A stretch of 64,000 nt of DNA from Maridesulfovibrio sp. (GCF_963667685.1 NZ_OY763930.1:155001-219000); one strand, 5' to 3'. Positions 1-9,440 are shown, counted from the first letter of the stretch. Program-made: numbers and translations. The notes: generated from the letters alone by a model not told the origin.

Positions 1-99
1 TATTCGAAAATATTGCTAACTAGCTATTGCCTTTCCTCTTATACTACACATATTAGTACCCAATCCTTGAACTATTAACCGACTAAGCGTCAATATATT

Positions 100-1161
100 A
101 TGAACTTCTCTTCATTAACTTTACATACTCCGTATCTTAAGCACGGCCTCAAGACCGGCATAGCTGCTGTCCTGGCCTATATTGCTGCCGATCTTTGCAA
201 TTTGAAATTCGGTTATTGGGCCGCCCTTTCAGCCGTAATTGTTATGCAGATCAATGTGGCTGATTCAATCAAAATGTGCTGGTACCGCTTTTCCGGTACT
301 GCAATTGGTGCTTTTATTGGAATTTTATGCATCCTGACTTTTCCTCAGACTCCTAAAATGACCATGCTTGCGCTTTTTGTTTCCGTCGGATTCTGCGCAT
401 ATATGACTCGCTACAACAATCGCTATAAAATGGCTGCCATAACAACTACAATTGTGACTCTTGCCAGTCTTGGTGAACCAAACCGCATAGAATTCGGACT
501 CTTCCGAGTCCTTGAAATCGGCTTAGGAGTCGCCAGTGCGTTTCTAACCAGTATTTCTGTCTGGCCGATGCGCGCTTCAGAAGCCCTTAAATCAGACTTA
601 TTCAAACAATTTGAAGAATGCGCAACAAATTACGAGACATTAATGGACGGTTTTCTTGATAAACAAAGCTGTCTGATGCCAAGTGCGCTGGAAGCATTCA
701 ACAGTAAACTTACTAAAAACAGAGAAGTCTACACCAAAGTAATCCGCCTTGAACGCATTATATATGCCGAAGACACCCACCTGCTGGGAATGAAAGTCGA
801 AACATTGGAAAAATGCGCCTCACATCTTCGGGCCATGCTGCATGCTCTCAACCACGTTCATGGCGAAGGATACCAGATTATTATGGAAAAAGAACTGCGT
901 CAGCTTGCGAATGTGACAGCACAGGCCATGCGGGATATCGGTTCCAAAAGAATCCCAGATGAAAAAAGTCTACATGAGGCTCTCATCGCATCCCAGACAA
1001 GGCTTGAAGAACTGCGCAATGAAGGAGCTACCCGCAGATTCTACTTACAGAAAATAATCCAATTCTTTGCCTTCTATCATGGCGCACAGTTTATCTGCGA
1101 AGACCTGCTCCGCTACACACGCGAGAGAAAAAGAATTAATAACCGGCTTTCTAAGAATTAA
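100..1161 (+). CDS. FUSC-family (aromatic acid exporter-like) inner-membrane protein
   Basis: This 353-residue protein has an N-terminal block of hydrophobic helices (about residues 15-160) followed by a soluble, helix-rich C-terminal half. The segment FGYWAALSAVIVMQ followed by a W-R-F-x-GT-x-x-G pattern is typical of FUSC/ArAE proteins, which are proposed to export aromatic acids or other small organic anions. It is about half the length of YccS or AaeB, so it may work as an oligomer. It resembles the two FUSC genes near 38.8-40.9 kb. Its stop codon overlaps the stop of the convergent lipoprotein gene by three bases. No strong Shine-Dalgarno sequence is visible before this ATG. The substrate cannot be told from sequence. 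Confidence 0.8.
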   Translation: MNFSSLTLHTPYLKHGLKTGIAAVLAYIAADLCNLKFGYWAALSAVIVMQINVADSIKMCWYRFSGTAIGAFIGILCILTFPQTPKMTMLALFVSVGFCAYMTRYNNRYKMAAITTTIVTLASLGEPNRIEFGLFRVLEIGLGVASAFLTSISVWPMRASEALKSDLFKQFEECATNYETLMDGFLDKQSCLMPSALEAFNSKLTKNREVYTKVIRLERIIYAEDTHLLGMKVETLEKCASHLRAMLHALNHVHGEGYQIIMEKELRQLANVTAQAMRDIGSKRIPDEKSLHEALIASQTRLEELRNEGATRRFYLQKIIQFFAFYHGAQFICEDLLRYTRERKRINNRLSKN

Positions 1162-1865
1162 TAGATACCCGCGAGATTCATAAGCAGCAGATCCGCTTCG
1201 GGCTTATCATATTTATGGCTCATCAGCAGTTCACGAACGCTTACTTGCTTACCATAATACCGCTTATTAAAATCATTGCTGACCATGAAAGCACCTGCTC
1301 GATAAGTCATACCGCCATATGCTCCGGCCTGATCTACCAACAAAAGGATATTCCCCTCTGCATCGAAGGTCCCTCTATTGCTGTGTTCAGCAGCATGCCC
1401 AACGGCAAGGTCTGCGCCAAGGGAAAGGTCTATCTTTCCACCAAGCGCGGACTCCAATGCTTGATCATTCATCAGGAAAACAAGCAATGTTTTGCCTTCC
1501 ACTCCCCCCTGCAGGCCTATATCTATTCCGGCCATATTGAAAAAAGCAGGACCATTCCAGAATCCAGTATCATCCTTGGCACAAAGCACACCCGGCCCAA
1601 CCTCGGCCCCGACCATGAATGCCGCCTTGTACACATCAGGAAAAATAAATACTGCACGGGCGTCCTCCAGCAAATGATCAATGCGCGCGCCAACAGGTTT
1701 AGCACGCATCTGGTTAAGCGCACAAACAGACGAATCCACCACACTCTGCATTGTCGTAGAGGAATTGGTAACGCATGGATTACCCACAATCTTTTTTACA
1801 GGATTACATGCGCTGACTAACAACATAGCTATTCCCAGCATTACTGTTAACTTTAATTTTTTCAT
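1158..1865 (-). CDS. SYLF/YSC84-domain lipoprotein
   Basis: The 235-residue product starts with a basic, hydrophobic signal peptide ending in a lipobox (LLVSAC, Cys about residue 20), so it is predicted to be lipid-anchored in the envelope. The rest matches the Ysc84/SYLF layout: a helical stretch with DARAVFIFPDVYKAAF, then a glycine-rich beta region with GAEVGPGVL and GAYGGMTYRAG. Eukaryotic SYLF domains bind phosphoinositides; the bacterial role is unknown. It is a single gene facing the preceding FUSC gene tail to tail. The family call is firm, the function is not. Confidence 0.8.
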   Translation of the reverse strand: MKKLKLTVMLGIAMLLVSACNPVKKIVGNPCVTNSSTTMQSVVDSSVCALNQMRAKPVGARIDHLLEDARAVFIFPDVYKAAFMVGAEVGPGVLCAKDDTGFWNGPAFFNMAGIDIGLQGGVEGKTLLVFLMNDQALESALGGKIDLSLGADLAVGHAAEHSNRGTFDAEGNILLLVDQAGAYGGMTYRAGAFMVSNDFNKRYYGKQVSVRELLMSHKYDKPEADLLLMNLAGIY

Positions 1866-2029
1866 GCTGCTAATTTAAACTTATAAAAGCGCAATCATCA
1901 ACTATTATCAATTTTGAATCATCCTGCTTTCTTTTCAAGAAATTTCTAAGATGATAAAAAATGTCATGCTAAAAAGTCAGAATTGTGTTTACTTGAGATG
2001 AACAAAAGCTAGCCGCTAAAGGGAAATAA

Positions 2030-2923
2030 ATGTCCACTCTATTGCAGCCATATAATGAAAGAATGATGGAAGTCCTATTATACATCCAGCGCAATCTGGA
2101 TGGCGACCTTTCACCGGAAACACTTGCAGAACAAGCCTGTTTTTCTGTTGCACATTTTCATCGTATTTTCAAAGGGATGATTGGCGAAAGCCTCAAAGAG
2201 CATGTGCGTAGGCTAAGACTGGAACGGGGCGCCTACAGACTTTGCTACACAGACAAGTCAGTAATGAATATAGCTCTTGATGCAGGATTTGAATCACCGG
2301 AAACTTTCAGCCGGGCTTTCAAAAAAAGATTTCTAGTTCCTCCCAGCGATTTCAGGAACAGCTCACGGGCTATTCTCAGCCCCGGTAATGACGGTAAAAT
2401 CCATTACCGACCGGAACCATCCACTAAAAATTTTCAACTAGATGAATCCCCGGCAAAAAATAAAGTTGAGATTCGCACCCGTAAAGAGACACAGGTCGTA
2501 TTCATCCGGCATGTTGGACCATATTTTGATGTCACAAAGGCTTGGGCGAAGTTGTGCGGGTGGGGCTTCGGAAAGGGTTTAATGTCATATCAAACTGAAT
2601 TTCTCGGTCTATGTTACGATGATCCGGACATTACCCCAACTGAAAAAATAAGATATGACGCCTGCTTCAGCATTGATAACGAAGTAGAGACTCCGCCGGG
2701 TATGGGGATTCAGTTCATTCCCGGTGGTAAATATGCTGTCACTACACACTACGGTGATTATGAAGGACTGCACGATGCTTATCGGGAACTTTATGGAAAA
2801 TGGCTTCCCACCAGTGGCTATCAATTGAAAAACAATATCCCATCATTTGAAAAATACATAAAAGCTCCACCGGATGTTCCGCCCGAAAAAGCTGTAACGG
2901 AACTCTGGTTGGCGATTTATTAA
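2030..2923 (+). CDS. AraC-family regulator with GyrI-like effector domain
   Basis: The 297-residue protein has two AraC helix-turn-helix motifs in its first 110 residues (PETLAEQACFSVAHFHRIFK, then VMNIALDAGFESPETFSRAF). A linker leads to a GyrI-like/SbmC-type ligand domain (about residues 145-297) starting near QVVFIRHVGPYFDV. This is the Rob/BmrR-type layout in which the C-terminal domain binds small, often hydrophobic or cationic compounds. The ATG follows AAGGGAAATAA. The next gene, 25 bases downstream, encodes only a GyrI-like domain clearly related to this C-terminal half, so the two are probably co-transcribed and may sense related ligands. Confidence 0.88.
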   Translation: MSTLLQPYNERMMEVLLYIQRNLDGDLSPETLAEQACFSVAHFHRIFKGMIGESLKEHVRRLRLERGAYRLCYTDKSVMNIALDAGFESPETFSRAFKKRFLVPPSDFRNSSRAILSPGNDGKIHYRPEPSTKNFQLDESPAKNKVEIRTRKETQVVFIRHVGPYFDVTKAWAKLCGWGFGKGLMSYQTEFLGLCYDDPDITPTEKIRYDACFSIDNEVETPPGMGIQFIPGGKYAVTTHYGDYEGLHDAYRELYGKWLPTSGYQLKNNIPSFEKYIKAPPDVPPEKAVTELWLAIY

Positions 2924-2948
2924 TAATTAACAATACGGAGTTTCAAGA

Positions 2949-3410
2949 ATGGACGTTAAAATCTGGGCAATTGATGCTGCAAAAATGGCTTATGTTGAGC
3001 ATGTCGGACCTTATGAAGGAGTGGGTGAGGCATGGGAAAAGCTTTGCTCATGGGCAGGTCCGGCGCAATTATTTACCCCCGGCACAAGATTTTACGGTGT
3101 TTATTATGACGACCCCCGTGAAGTTCCGGCTGAAAAACTGCGTTCAGAAGCATGCATAACTATCGAAAAGGAAGTAGCTGTTCCTGATGGAATCATGCTC
3201 AAAGATTTTGAAGGTGGTAAATATGCTGTGACCACCCATCTGGGACCCTATGAAAACCTAAGTGAATCTTGGCTGAAGTTTTATACGGAATGGCTTCCCC
3301 AGAGCGGCGAAACACATGCGGAAAGTTCATGTTACGAGCAGTACTTGAACGATCCCAAGAACACGAAGCCTGAACATCTCGTAACTTTACTGCTCATGCC
3401 ATTGAAATAA
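2949..3410 (+). CDS. Stand-alone GyrI-like small-molecule-binding protein
   Basis: This 153-residue protein consists of a single GyrI-like domain with no DNA-binding motif. It aligns along its whole length with the C-terminal half of the preceding regulator; shared landmarks are HVGPY, YYDDP/CYDDP, GGKYAVTTH, EWLP/KWLP and the C-terminal PE(H/K) segment. Members of this superfamily bind drugs or other small hydrophobic molecules, and some hydrolyse them or inhibit gyrase. An ACGGAG ribosome site lies before the ATG, and a strong hairpin follows the stop. It is likely the second gene of a two-gene operon made by tandem domain duplication. Confidence 0.82.
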   Translation: MDVKIWAIDAAKMAYVEHVGPYEGVGEAWEKLCSWAGPAQLFTPGTRFYGVYYDDPREVPAEKLRSEACITIEKEVAVPDGIMLKDFEGGKYAVTTHLGPYENLSESWLKFYTEWLPQSGETHAESSCYEQYLNDPKNTKPEHLVTLLLMPLK

Positions 3411-3420
3411 AACAAGCTAA

Positions 3421-3453
3421 AACGCCCCGTTTTTATACTGAAAACGGGGCGTT
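3421..3453. terminator. Bidirectional rho-independent terminator
   Basis: A perfect 13-bp stem (AACGCCCCGTTTT with its complement) encloses a 7-base loop between convergent genes. It can serve the GyrI-like operon on plus and the NHL lipoprotein on minus. Confidence 0.8.
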
Positions 3454-3470
3454 CCTACCTTTAACTTACA

Positions 3471-4349
3471 TTAATAACCAACGATCATAACTTTATTTTC
3501 CAGCATCATGGGTATCCATATCCGTTTGCCCTTTGTATCCAGATATAAATCTGCCGGACCGCCGATCTTTTCCCCCAGCTCGAGTGTCGAAAGCTTTCCT
3601 GTTTCAAGATCCTGACGGATCAAAACACCCTCTTTCTTAAAATCAACCCAATCGGAAAAGATCACTTCGCCATCTGAATAGACCATCCCGTCATAGAATC
3701 CATCTCTCCGGCATGTCTTTTCAAAATAAAACCTGTTCCCGTCAATATGCCCTTTACCTACAATTCCATTTGGTTGGTTATCCTTACCGAATGAGCAGAG
3801 ATAAACAGTCCCGGTTTTAGAGTCGTATGAAAGTCCATTAGGTCCGTAGAGGTCAGTATCGCATTCAAGTCTGTGAAATGATCCAGCGGATGTTGGATCC
3901 ACTACAAAAAGGGACCCGATATCCGTTGCTGAAACAAGCAGCTTACCATCGTCAATAACAGTCATACCGTTAAGGAATGATGTTCCATCAACTGAAAAAT
4001 CCAGATCAAGCACCTGCTTTCCATCTGCAACTGCGTATCCTTTAATATGATCAATATCATTAATATAAAGAACACCGTCTAAAACTGTCATGCCCTTGGG
4101 TGCATTAAGTCCAGTGATGAATTTACGCTCAATAACTTTGCCGTCTGCTGAAAGACGGGAAATATATCCATCGCCATCTTTATCCATGGGCCTAAGCTTT
4201 TCTCCAACATTAGAAACATAAAAATAAGTTCCATCAGAGGTGACACTTTCTGGAGCAGAAAACCCTTCGACCTTGATTGTCTTTGCTGAACATGCAGCAA
4301 GAACAAAAAGCAGAACCAAAAGAATTAAACCGAAAACATATTTACGCAT
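3471..4349 (-). CDS. SMP-30/NHL beta-propeller-like lipoprotein
   Basis: I place the start at the ATG preceded by GGAGGAAATT rather than at an in-frame ATG 12 bases upstream, because that upstream codon overlaps the ribosome site. This gives 292 residues. A signal peptide with lipobox FVLAAC predicts an envelope lipoprotein. The remainder shows repeats of the SMP-30/gluconolactonase or NHL beta-propeller kind (for example APESVTSDGTYFYVSNVG, GPNGLSYDSKTGTVYLCSF, GGPADLYLDTKGKRIWIP). Such folds can be lactonases or binding scaffolds; no catalytic residue set could be assigned. It follows an AraC-type regulator gene on the same strand. Confidence 0.72.
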   Translation of the reverse strand: MRKYVFGLILLVLLFVLAACSAKTIKVEGFSAPESVTSDGTYFYVSNVGEKLRPMDKDGDGYISRLSADGKVIERKFITGLNAPKGMTVLDGVLYINDIDHIKGYAVADGKQVLDLDFSVDGTSFLNGMTVIDDGKLLVSATDIGSLFVVDPTSAGSFHRLECDTDLYGPNGLSYDSKTGTVYLCSFGKDNQPNGIVGKGHIDGNRFYFEKTCRRDGFYDGMVYSDGEVIFSDWVDFKKEGVLIRQDLETGKLSTLELGEKIGGPADLYLDTKGKRIWIPMMLENKVMIVGY

Positions 4350-4409
4350 AATTTCCTCCATGTTTTTGTTGAAAGGAAATTAGCGCAAAGTATTGATGCT
4401 TACTTTCGA

Positions 4410-5291
4410 TTACAGTTCATATTTTAGCGGATTCGGTTCAGCGCGATATTGTCTGGGAGTCATGCCGTATTGTTTGCGGAAAAGGCTACTGAAATGGGAA
4501 AGGCTGTCGTACCCGGATTCGTAGGAGATTTCAGTAATATTCTTATCTGAATTACGGATCAACTGGGCAGCCCATGAAAGTCGGCGTTCCCGGATCCACT
4601 TTGCAGGTGTGGTATTGAAAGTCTTGTTGAACTCGCGCTTAAAAGTGGACAGACTGCGCCCGGAAAGTTCAGCCATATCGCCAAGACTGATGTTTTTGTT
4701 GAAATATTGCTCCATGACCGCTGAAAGATCTGTTTTCAAACTGTTGCGGCAATCCTGCAAGAAATTCAAGAAATATTCATTTCCATCTGAGGAGCAGAGA
4801 TAATGGAGCAGCTCACGGACTTTTAAGCGCAAAAAATCGTCGTCTCTGCCCAAAGATGACTCAAAAAGCGGCATCATTGAGGATAAAAAAATCTTGATCT
4901 GTTCGCTGACATTGATCTTGAACACGGCTTTTCCCGTTGCTTTATTCATACCCGCTTCAACGGTCAAAGAATCTACAAAATCAGTCAGCATGCGATCATC
5001 TAAAAAAAACAGCACTGTATCAAAGGAACCGCCCTGCTCCGGAATCATCTCGGACATAAGGTGAATACCTTTGCGACAGAAAAAAGCTTCCCCCTTTCCT
5101 AAAACAATATCGCCGTCAGCAGAATGTATATATTTGGTTCCCTCAATAATAAACACCAATGAGTGCTGGGAAACACAGGTTTCGTGCCGTATCTCAGATT
5201 TTTCACTTCGATATTGCACAAAAGTGACGCCCCCCAGGCTAATACTTGGAATCTGACCGGACTCATTAATATATCGAGGAATTGACAGCAT
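4410..5291 (-). CDS. AraC-family transcriptional regulator
   Basis: The 293-residue protein has an N-terminal cupin-like sensor region (about residues 20-110, with VFIIEGTKYIHSADGDI) and a C-terminal AraC DNA-binding domain (about 190-285). The first helix-turn-helix lies around ISLGDMAELSGRSLSTFKRE and the second around ITEISYESGYDSLSHFSSLF, followed by the signature GMTPRQYR. The family usually activates a neighbouring gene in response to a small ligand; the NHL lipoprotein gene 60 bases downstream on the same strand is the obvious candidate target or operon partner. The effector is unknown. Confidence 0.87.
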   Translation of the reverse strand: MLSIPRYINESGQIPSISLGGVTFVQYRSEKSEIRHETCVSQHSLVFIIEGTKYIHSADGDIVLGKGEAFFCRKGIHLMSEMIPEQGGSFDTVLFFLDDRMLTDFVDSLTVEAGMNKATGKAVFKINVSEQIKIFLSSMMPLFESSLGRDDDFLRLKVRELLHYLCSSDGNEYFLNFLQDCRNSLKTDLSAVMEQYFNKNISLGDMAELSGRSLSTFKREFNKTFNTTPAKWIRERRLSWAAQLIRNSDKNITEISYESGYDSLSHFSSLFRKQYGMTPRQYRAEPNPLKYEL

Positions 5292-5304
5292 TAGAAATAA
5301 GAAA

Positions 5305-5327
5305 AAGGGCCGCGCGAGACGGCCCTT
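5305..5327 (-). terminator. Rho-independent terminator of asnS
   Basis: An 8-bp stem AAGGGCCG/CGGCCCTT with a 7-base loop is followed, reading on minus, by a run of T residues. It lies 14 bases after the asnS stop and just before the start of the AraC gene. Confidence 0.75.
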
Positions 5328-5341
5328 CTGATATTATAGAT

Positions 5342-6733
5342 TTAGAATTCGAGATTCTTGGGAGTTCTGGGGAAAGGAATTACGTCGCGAATGTTGGTCA
5401 CACCGGTGAGCAGCATGAGCATACGCTCAAAGCCCATTCCGAATCCGGCATGCGGTGCAGAACCAAAACGGCGGGTATCAATATACCACCAGTAATCTTC
5501 CGACTCCATCCCGGTTTCAGCAATTCTGTTTTCCAGAACATCAAGCCTTTCTTCACGCTGAGAACCACCTACCAGTTCCCCGATTCTGGGAACAAGCAGG
5601 TCCATGGCGGCAACGGTTTTGTTATCATCATTCACACGCATGTAAAACGGTTTGATTTCTTTAGGATAATCATAAACGATGACTGGCTTTTTGAAATGTT
5701 TTTCGGTCAAATATCTTTCATGTTCAGTTTGCAGGTCCTGACCGTATTCCGGATAATATTCGAACTTCTTGGCCTGTTTGCAGCGCTGCAACAGGTCCAC
5801 AGCATCAGTATAGGTAATGCGCTCGAAATCATTATCAAGAGTGTTACGCAATGTATCCATCAGGGTTTTGTCCACGAATTTAGCGAACAGATCGATGTCA
5901 TCGGCGCAATTTTCCAGAACGTGGTTAATGAGATATTTAACCATCTCTTCGCCAAGATCCATGTTATCGTTAAGATCAGCGAAAGCCACTTCCGGTTCAA
6001 TCATCCAGAATTCGGCAGCGTGGCGAGGTGTATTGGATTTCTCAGCGCGGAAAGTTGGTCCGAAAGTATAGACCTGACCAAGGGACAGTGCGTACATTTC
6101 AACATCAAGCTGGCCGGACACAGTAAGGTGTGCTTCTTTACCGAAGAAGTCATTCACGCCCTGCTCTTCTTTTTTCATTGAAGAAAGAGCTTCGTGGTCA
6201 AGGGAAGTAACCCGAAACATTTCTCCTGCCCCCTCACAATCGGAGCCGGTGATGATCGGGGTATGTACGTAGAAGAAGCCTTTGTCGCGGAAAAATTTAT
6301 GAATCGCATAGGAAAGCTCGGAGCGGATACGGAACATGGCTCCGAATTTATTTGTGCGCGGACGCAAATGCGCAATGCTCCGCAAAAATTCATCTGAATG
6401 GCGTTTTTTCTGCAGCGGGAAAGTCTCAGGATCAGCAAAACCGATCAATTCAATGGACTTGCCACGAACTTCCCATTTCTGCCCTTTACCGGGAGATTCA
6501 ACAAGTTCCCCGATAACACTGACTGATGCACCTGTAGAGATTTTTTCAAGCTCAGCTTCAATTTCCGGAGTATGATCAATTATGACCTGCACATTTTTCA
6601 AGCAGGAACCATCATTAACTTCCAAAAAGGAAAATCCTTTGTTATCACGTTTGGTGCGGACCCAGCCTTTAACCAGAATTTCGGATGAGGCATGTTCAGC
6701 ATTCAAGATATCTATGACGCATGTTCTTCTCAT
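5342..6733 (-). CDS. asnS: Asparaginyl-tRNA synthetase
   Basis: The 463-residue cytoplasmic class II aminoacyl-tRNA synthetase charges tRNA-Asn with asparagine. An N-terminal OB-fold anticodon-binding domain (about residues 10-110, with [23 protein letters not shown]) precedes the class II core. Motif 2 is visible as [21 protein letters not shown] and motif 3 as [15 protein letters not shown]. The length is normal for AsnRS and the C-terminal [10 protein letters not shown] is characteristic. The ATG is preceded by GGAGAC. It appears monocistronic, with its own terminator. Confidence 0.96.
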   Translation of the reverse strand: MRRTCVIDILNAEHASSEILVKGWVRTKRDNKGFSFLEVNDGSCLKNVQVIIDHTPEIEAELEKISTGASVSVIGELVESPGKGQKWEVRGKSIELIGFADPETFPLQKKRHSDEFLRSIAHLRPRTNKFGAMFRIRSELSYAIHKFFRDKGFFYVHTPIITGSDCEGAGEMFRVTSLDHEALSSMKKEEQGVNDFFGKEAHLTVSGQLDVEMYALSLGQVYTFGPTFRAEKSNTPRHAAEFWMIEPEVAFADLNDNMDLGEEMVKYLINHVLENCADDIDLFAKFVDKTLMDTLRNTLDNDFERITYTDAVDLLQRCKQAKKFEYYPEYGQDLQTEHERYLTEKHFKKPVIVYDYPKEIKPFYMRVNDDNKTVAAMDLLVPRIGELVGGSQREERLDVLENRIAETGMESEDYWWYIDTRRFGSAPHAGFGMGFERMLMLLTGVTNIRDVIPFPRTPKNLEF

Positions 6734-6915
6734 AAATTGTCTCCAATCACTTGGTTTAGCGCCGATAATTGCGCTTCGCGTTAGATGTAGCCCCTAGTCG
6801 TGTAAATTTCAACTAACTTATGCTTCATTAATATATAAAGACCTCGGCATGCCACGCATTTCAGATGGGTCATCTTGACACAGAAAATATTAGTTAAATT
6901 TTCTTCATTTTTTAC

Positions 6916-6944
6916 TTGCATTTCATAATAGGAATCGTTATTAA
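6916..6944 (+). promoter_or_regulatory. Predicted sigma70 promoter of rubrerythrin with internal inverted repeat
   Basis: TTGCAT and TATTAA are separated by 17 bases. An inverted repeat TAATA-N8-TATTA (6926-6943) fills the spacer and reaches the -10, where a repressor such as PerR could act. The site was read by eye; repressor identity is a guess. Confidence 0.4.
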
Positions 6945-7016
6945 TTATTTCAACGAAACGGAACAAAGATTTTAAACAATAAATTCACACTCAAATCTTA
7001 CACAAGGAGAATTACA

Positions 7017-7514
7017 ATGACCAAAACAATTGAAAACCTCAAAGCAGCATTCGCAGGCGAATCCCAGGCTAACCGTAAATACCTCGCTTTCGCAGAGAAA
7101 GCAGAAGCAGAAGGTAAACCCGGCGTTGCAAAACTTTTCCGCGCGGCTGCAGCAGCTGAAACCATCCACGCTCACGCACACCTGCGTCTTATGAAGGGAA
7201 TCGGTTCCACCGAAGAAAACCTCAAGGCAGCAATTTCAGGCGAAACATATGAGTTTGAAAAAATGTACCCTGAAATGATGGAAGACGCAAAAGCTGAAGG
7301 TGAAAATGCTGTTCTGCGCTACTTCGGTTTCGCTAACGAAGCTGAAAAAATCCACGCAGACCTCTACACCGAAGCACTCAACGCAGAAGGTGACGTGTTC
7401 GCTGAAGCAGAATTTTACATCTGTTCCGTCTGTGGGCACACCCAAAACGGTGAAGCCACTGAAAAATGTCCCATCTGTGGCGCTGCTCCCAAAGCATACA
7501 GCAAAGTTGACTAA
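7017..7514 (+). CDS. rbr: Rubrerythrin
   Basis: The 165-residue protein has a ferritin-like diiron domain (residues 1-130; AFAGESQANRKYLAFAEKAE and the later E-x-x-H of NEAEKIHADLY) and a C-terminal rubredoxin-like Fe(SCys)4 knuckle (CSVCGHTQNG and CPICGAAPKAY). Rubrerythrins reduce hydrogen peroxide in the cytoplasm of anaerobes, with electrons from rubredoxin or NADH. A good AAGGAG site precedes the ATG, codon use looks like that of a highly expressed gene (many GAA, GCA and AAC codons), and a strong terminator follows. It appears monocistronic. Confidence 0.96.
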   Translation: MTKTIENLKAAFAGESQANRKYLAFAEKAEAEGKPGVAKLFRAAAAAETIHAHAHLRLMKGIGSTEENLKAAISGETYEFEKMYPEMMEDAKAEGENAVLRYFGFANEAEKIHADLYTEALNAEGDVFAEAEFYICSVCGHTQNGEATEKCPICGAAPKAYSKVD

Positions 7515-7539
7515 ACAGACTGTTGTCTCGTCTCTCCCT

Positions 7540-7571
7540 AACCCCGGTGTAGCTTCTACGCCGGGGTTTTC
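7540..7571 (+). terminator. Rho-independent terminator of rubrerythrin
   Basis: An 11-bp stem with one G-T pair (ACCCCGGTGTA/TACGCCGGGGT) is followed by TTTCTT. Confidence 0.8.
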
Positions 7572-7718
7572 TTATTTGTTTCCGATATCCTCTGGACTAA
7601 TCACAGCTGATGCCTATTTGTTAAAATGATGCCAGAATGGACCTGACCAGGACAGTTGCGTATCCTAGATTACTGCGCTATCTTCGCCTGTTCAAAATAG
7701 ACTTCAAAGGGGATTTCA

Positions 7719-9440
7719 ATGGGATTTTTTTCTAAAGTAAAAAAATTGTGGAGCAGCCCGGAAGACAGGGCAGAACAAGCACTTAAAGATTATCTTGGCG
7801 ACGAATACGAGTCGCAGGAAACAGAACAACAACAAGAAAATTCTGCGCCGGAGCCAGAAGCAGCACCGGAGCCGACAGCCACAGCGGAAGCTGAGCAAGA
7901 AATAAAACCAACTCCCGAACCAGAACCTGAGCCGGCTCCCGAGCCTGTTACAGAAATAATCCCTGAAAAGATCTCGGTTGCTGAAGAGCCGATAGCTGAA
8001 CCGGAAGATGCTGTCGAACCAGAAATTTCATTTGAAGAGGCTGTTACAGAACCGGAGCCGGAAATAGATCTTGAAGCAGCACCGGAAACTGCTTCGGAAC
8101 CGGAAATCATTCCAGAACCGGTGGCTGAAATTGAAGCACCCATTATAGCTGATGAACCGGAAGATGCGTCTAAAAGACCGGGCGCGCCGACAATCCTTGA
8201 GCCGGTTATGGAAACCGAATCTCGTCCCGCCGAGGACAAACCGCAGTGGCAGATTGACCTTACCAAATCACTGCAACAGGCTGAACCGCGTCTTTCCGTA
8301 TGGTTAGGCCTTATTCTCGTTGGCATTGAAGAAGCAGGGGACGACCTCTGGGACCGTCTTTCCTTCCTGTTGGAAGCACTCGAAGCACCAAAAAGTGAAG
8401 CAGAAGACTTCATTGTCCGTTTCAAAGACTGGCTCGAAGAAATGGACTACGAGTATGTGGAAGAATTCCGCTCCGAACTCCAGTATCGCCTCGCTCTCGC
8501 CCTTGAACTTGAGGACGAAGAAGATGAGCGCAGCCGCTTGTTTATCAAGCTTTCGGAAGGTCTGAACAAGACCCGCGAGCAGATTACCAAGCGTATCGAC
8601 TCCATGCTTTCCAGCCACACCGCGTTTGATGACGATTTCTGGGAAGAATTTGAAGAAATACTCATTATGGCGGATGTTGGGTACGAAGCTTCCATGGAAT
8701 TGGTTGAGCGCATGAAAGACCGCATCCGTAAAGCCGGGGAAACCAATCCCGAAAATTTCAAAGACCTGCTGCGCGAAGAACTGGATGAAATATTTAAGGT
8801 TCCCAAACGCATCAAAGCTTTCAACCCGCCGGAAGTTGTCATGATGATCGGCGTGAACGGTGTTGGTAAAACCACCACCATTGCTAAACTGGCCCACCGC
8901 GCCCAGATGCAGGGCCGCAAGGTTCTCATTGTTGCTGGTGATACCTTCCGCGCTGCCGCAATCGGCCAGTTGGAAGTATGGGCTCGCCGCGTCGGTGCCG
9001 GATTTTACGCCAAGGCTGAAGGTTCCGATCCTGCCGCTGTCGCTTTCGAAGCCATCGATTACGCTGTTAAAAACGGCTATGACCTCATGCTGCTCGACAC
9101 CGCCGGACGTCTGCACAACAAAGCCAACCTCATGGAAGAGCTGCGCAAGATCCGCCGCGTTCTCGGTAAAAAGCATGATGAAGCACCGCACCGCAGTGTG
9201 CTGGTAATTGATGCCACCACTGGACAGAACGCCCTTTCCCAGACCAAGATATTTAATGAGGAAATCGGTGTTGATGAACTGATCCTGACCAAGCTTGACG
9301 GTACAGCGAAAGGTGGAGTCATGATCTCAGTAACCATGCAGCACAAGCTGCCCATCACCTACATCGGGCTGGGCGAGAAAATGGAAGACCTCAGGCCGTT
9401 TAACGGCGAGGACTTCGCTAAGGCTCTGCTGCTGTCATAA
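7719..9440 (+). CDS. ftsY: Signal recognition particle receptor FtsY
   Basis: The 573-residue SRP-receptor GTPase docks ribosome-SRP complexes at the inner membrane for co-translational insertion. Residues 1-12 (MGFFSKVKKLWS) form a basic amphipathic membrane-targeting helix. Residues about 25-185 are a very acidic, Pro/Glu-rich linker with repeated PEPE-like motifs. The NG domain follows, with P-loop GVNGVGKTTT near residue 378, DTAGRLHN near 460 and TKLDGTAKGG near 524. The ATG follows AAGGGG. The linker is long, as in enterobacterial FtsY, and probably tunes membrane or SecY contact. It appears to be a single gene. Confidence 0.95.
   Translation: MGFFSKVKKLWSSPEDRAEQALKDYLGDEYESQETEQQQENSAPEPEAAPEPTATAEAEQEIKPTPEPEPEPAPEPVTEIIPEKISVAEEPIAEPEDAVEPEISFEEAVTEPEPEIDLEAAPETASEPEIIPEPVAEIEAPIIADEPEDASKRPGAPTILEPVMETESRPAEDKPQWQIDLTKSLQQAEPRLSVWLGLILVGIEEAGDDLWDRLSFLLEALEAPKSEAEDFIVRFKDWLEEMDYEYVEEFRSELQYRLALALELEDEEDERSRLFIKLSEGLNKTREQITKRIDSMLSSHTAFDDDFWEEFEEILIMADVGYEASMELVERMKDRIRKAGETNPENFKDLLREELDEIFKVPKRIKAFNPPEVVMMIGVNGVGKTTTIAKLAHRAQMQGRKVLIVAGDTFRAAAIGQLEVWARRVGAGFYAKAEGSDPAAVAFEAIDYAVKNGYDLMLLDTAGRLHNKANLMEELRKIRRVLGKKHDEAPHRSVLVIDATTGQNALSQTKIFNEEIGVDELILTKLDGTAKGGVMISVTMQHKLPITYIGLGEKMEDLRPFNGEDFAKALLLS

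Noticed and set aside
1215-1820. 201-codon open frame opposite the SYLF lipoprotein
   Set aside because: The lipoprotein has a signal peptide, lipobox and family motifs; the opposite frame has none.
5282-6181. Long open frame (299 codons) opposite asnS
   Set aside because: It lies wholly antisense to the highly conserved asnS and has no family motifs or ribosome site.
6781-6966. 61-codon open frame upstream of asnS on minus
   Set aside because: No ribosome site, atypical composition, and it overlaps the rubrerythrin promoter region.
8304-9191. Long open frame (295 codons) opposite ftsY
   Set aside because: It is the antisense shadow of the FtsY NG domain; no motifs and no separate signals.
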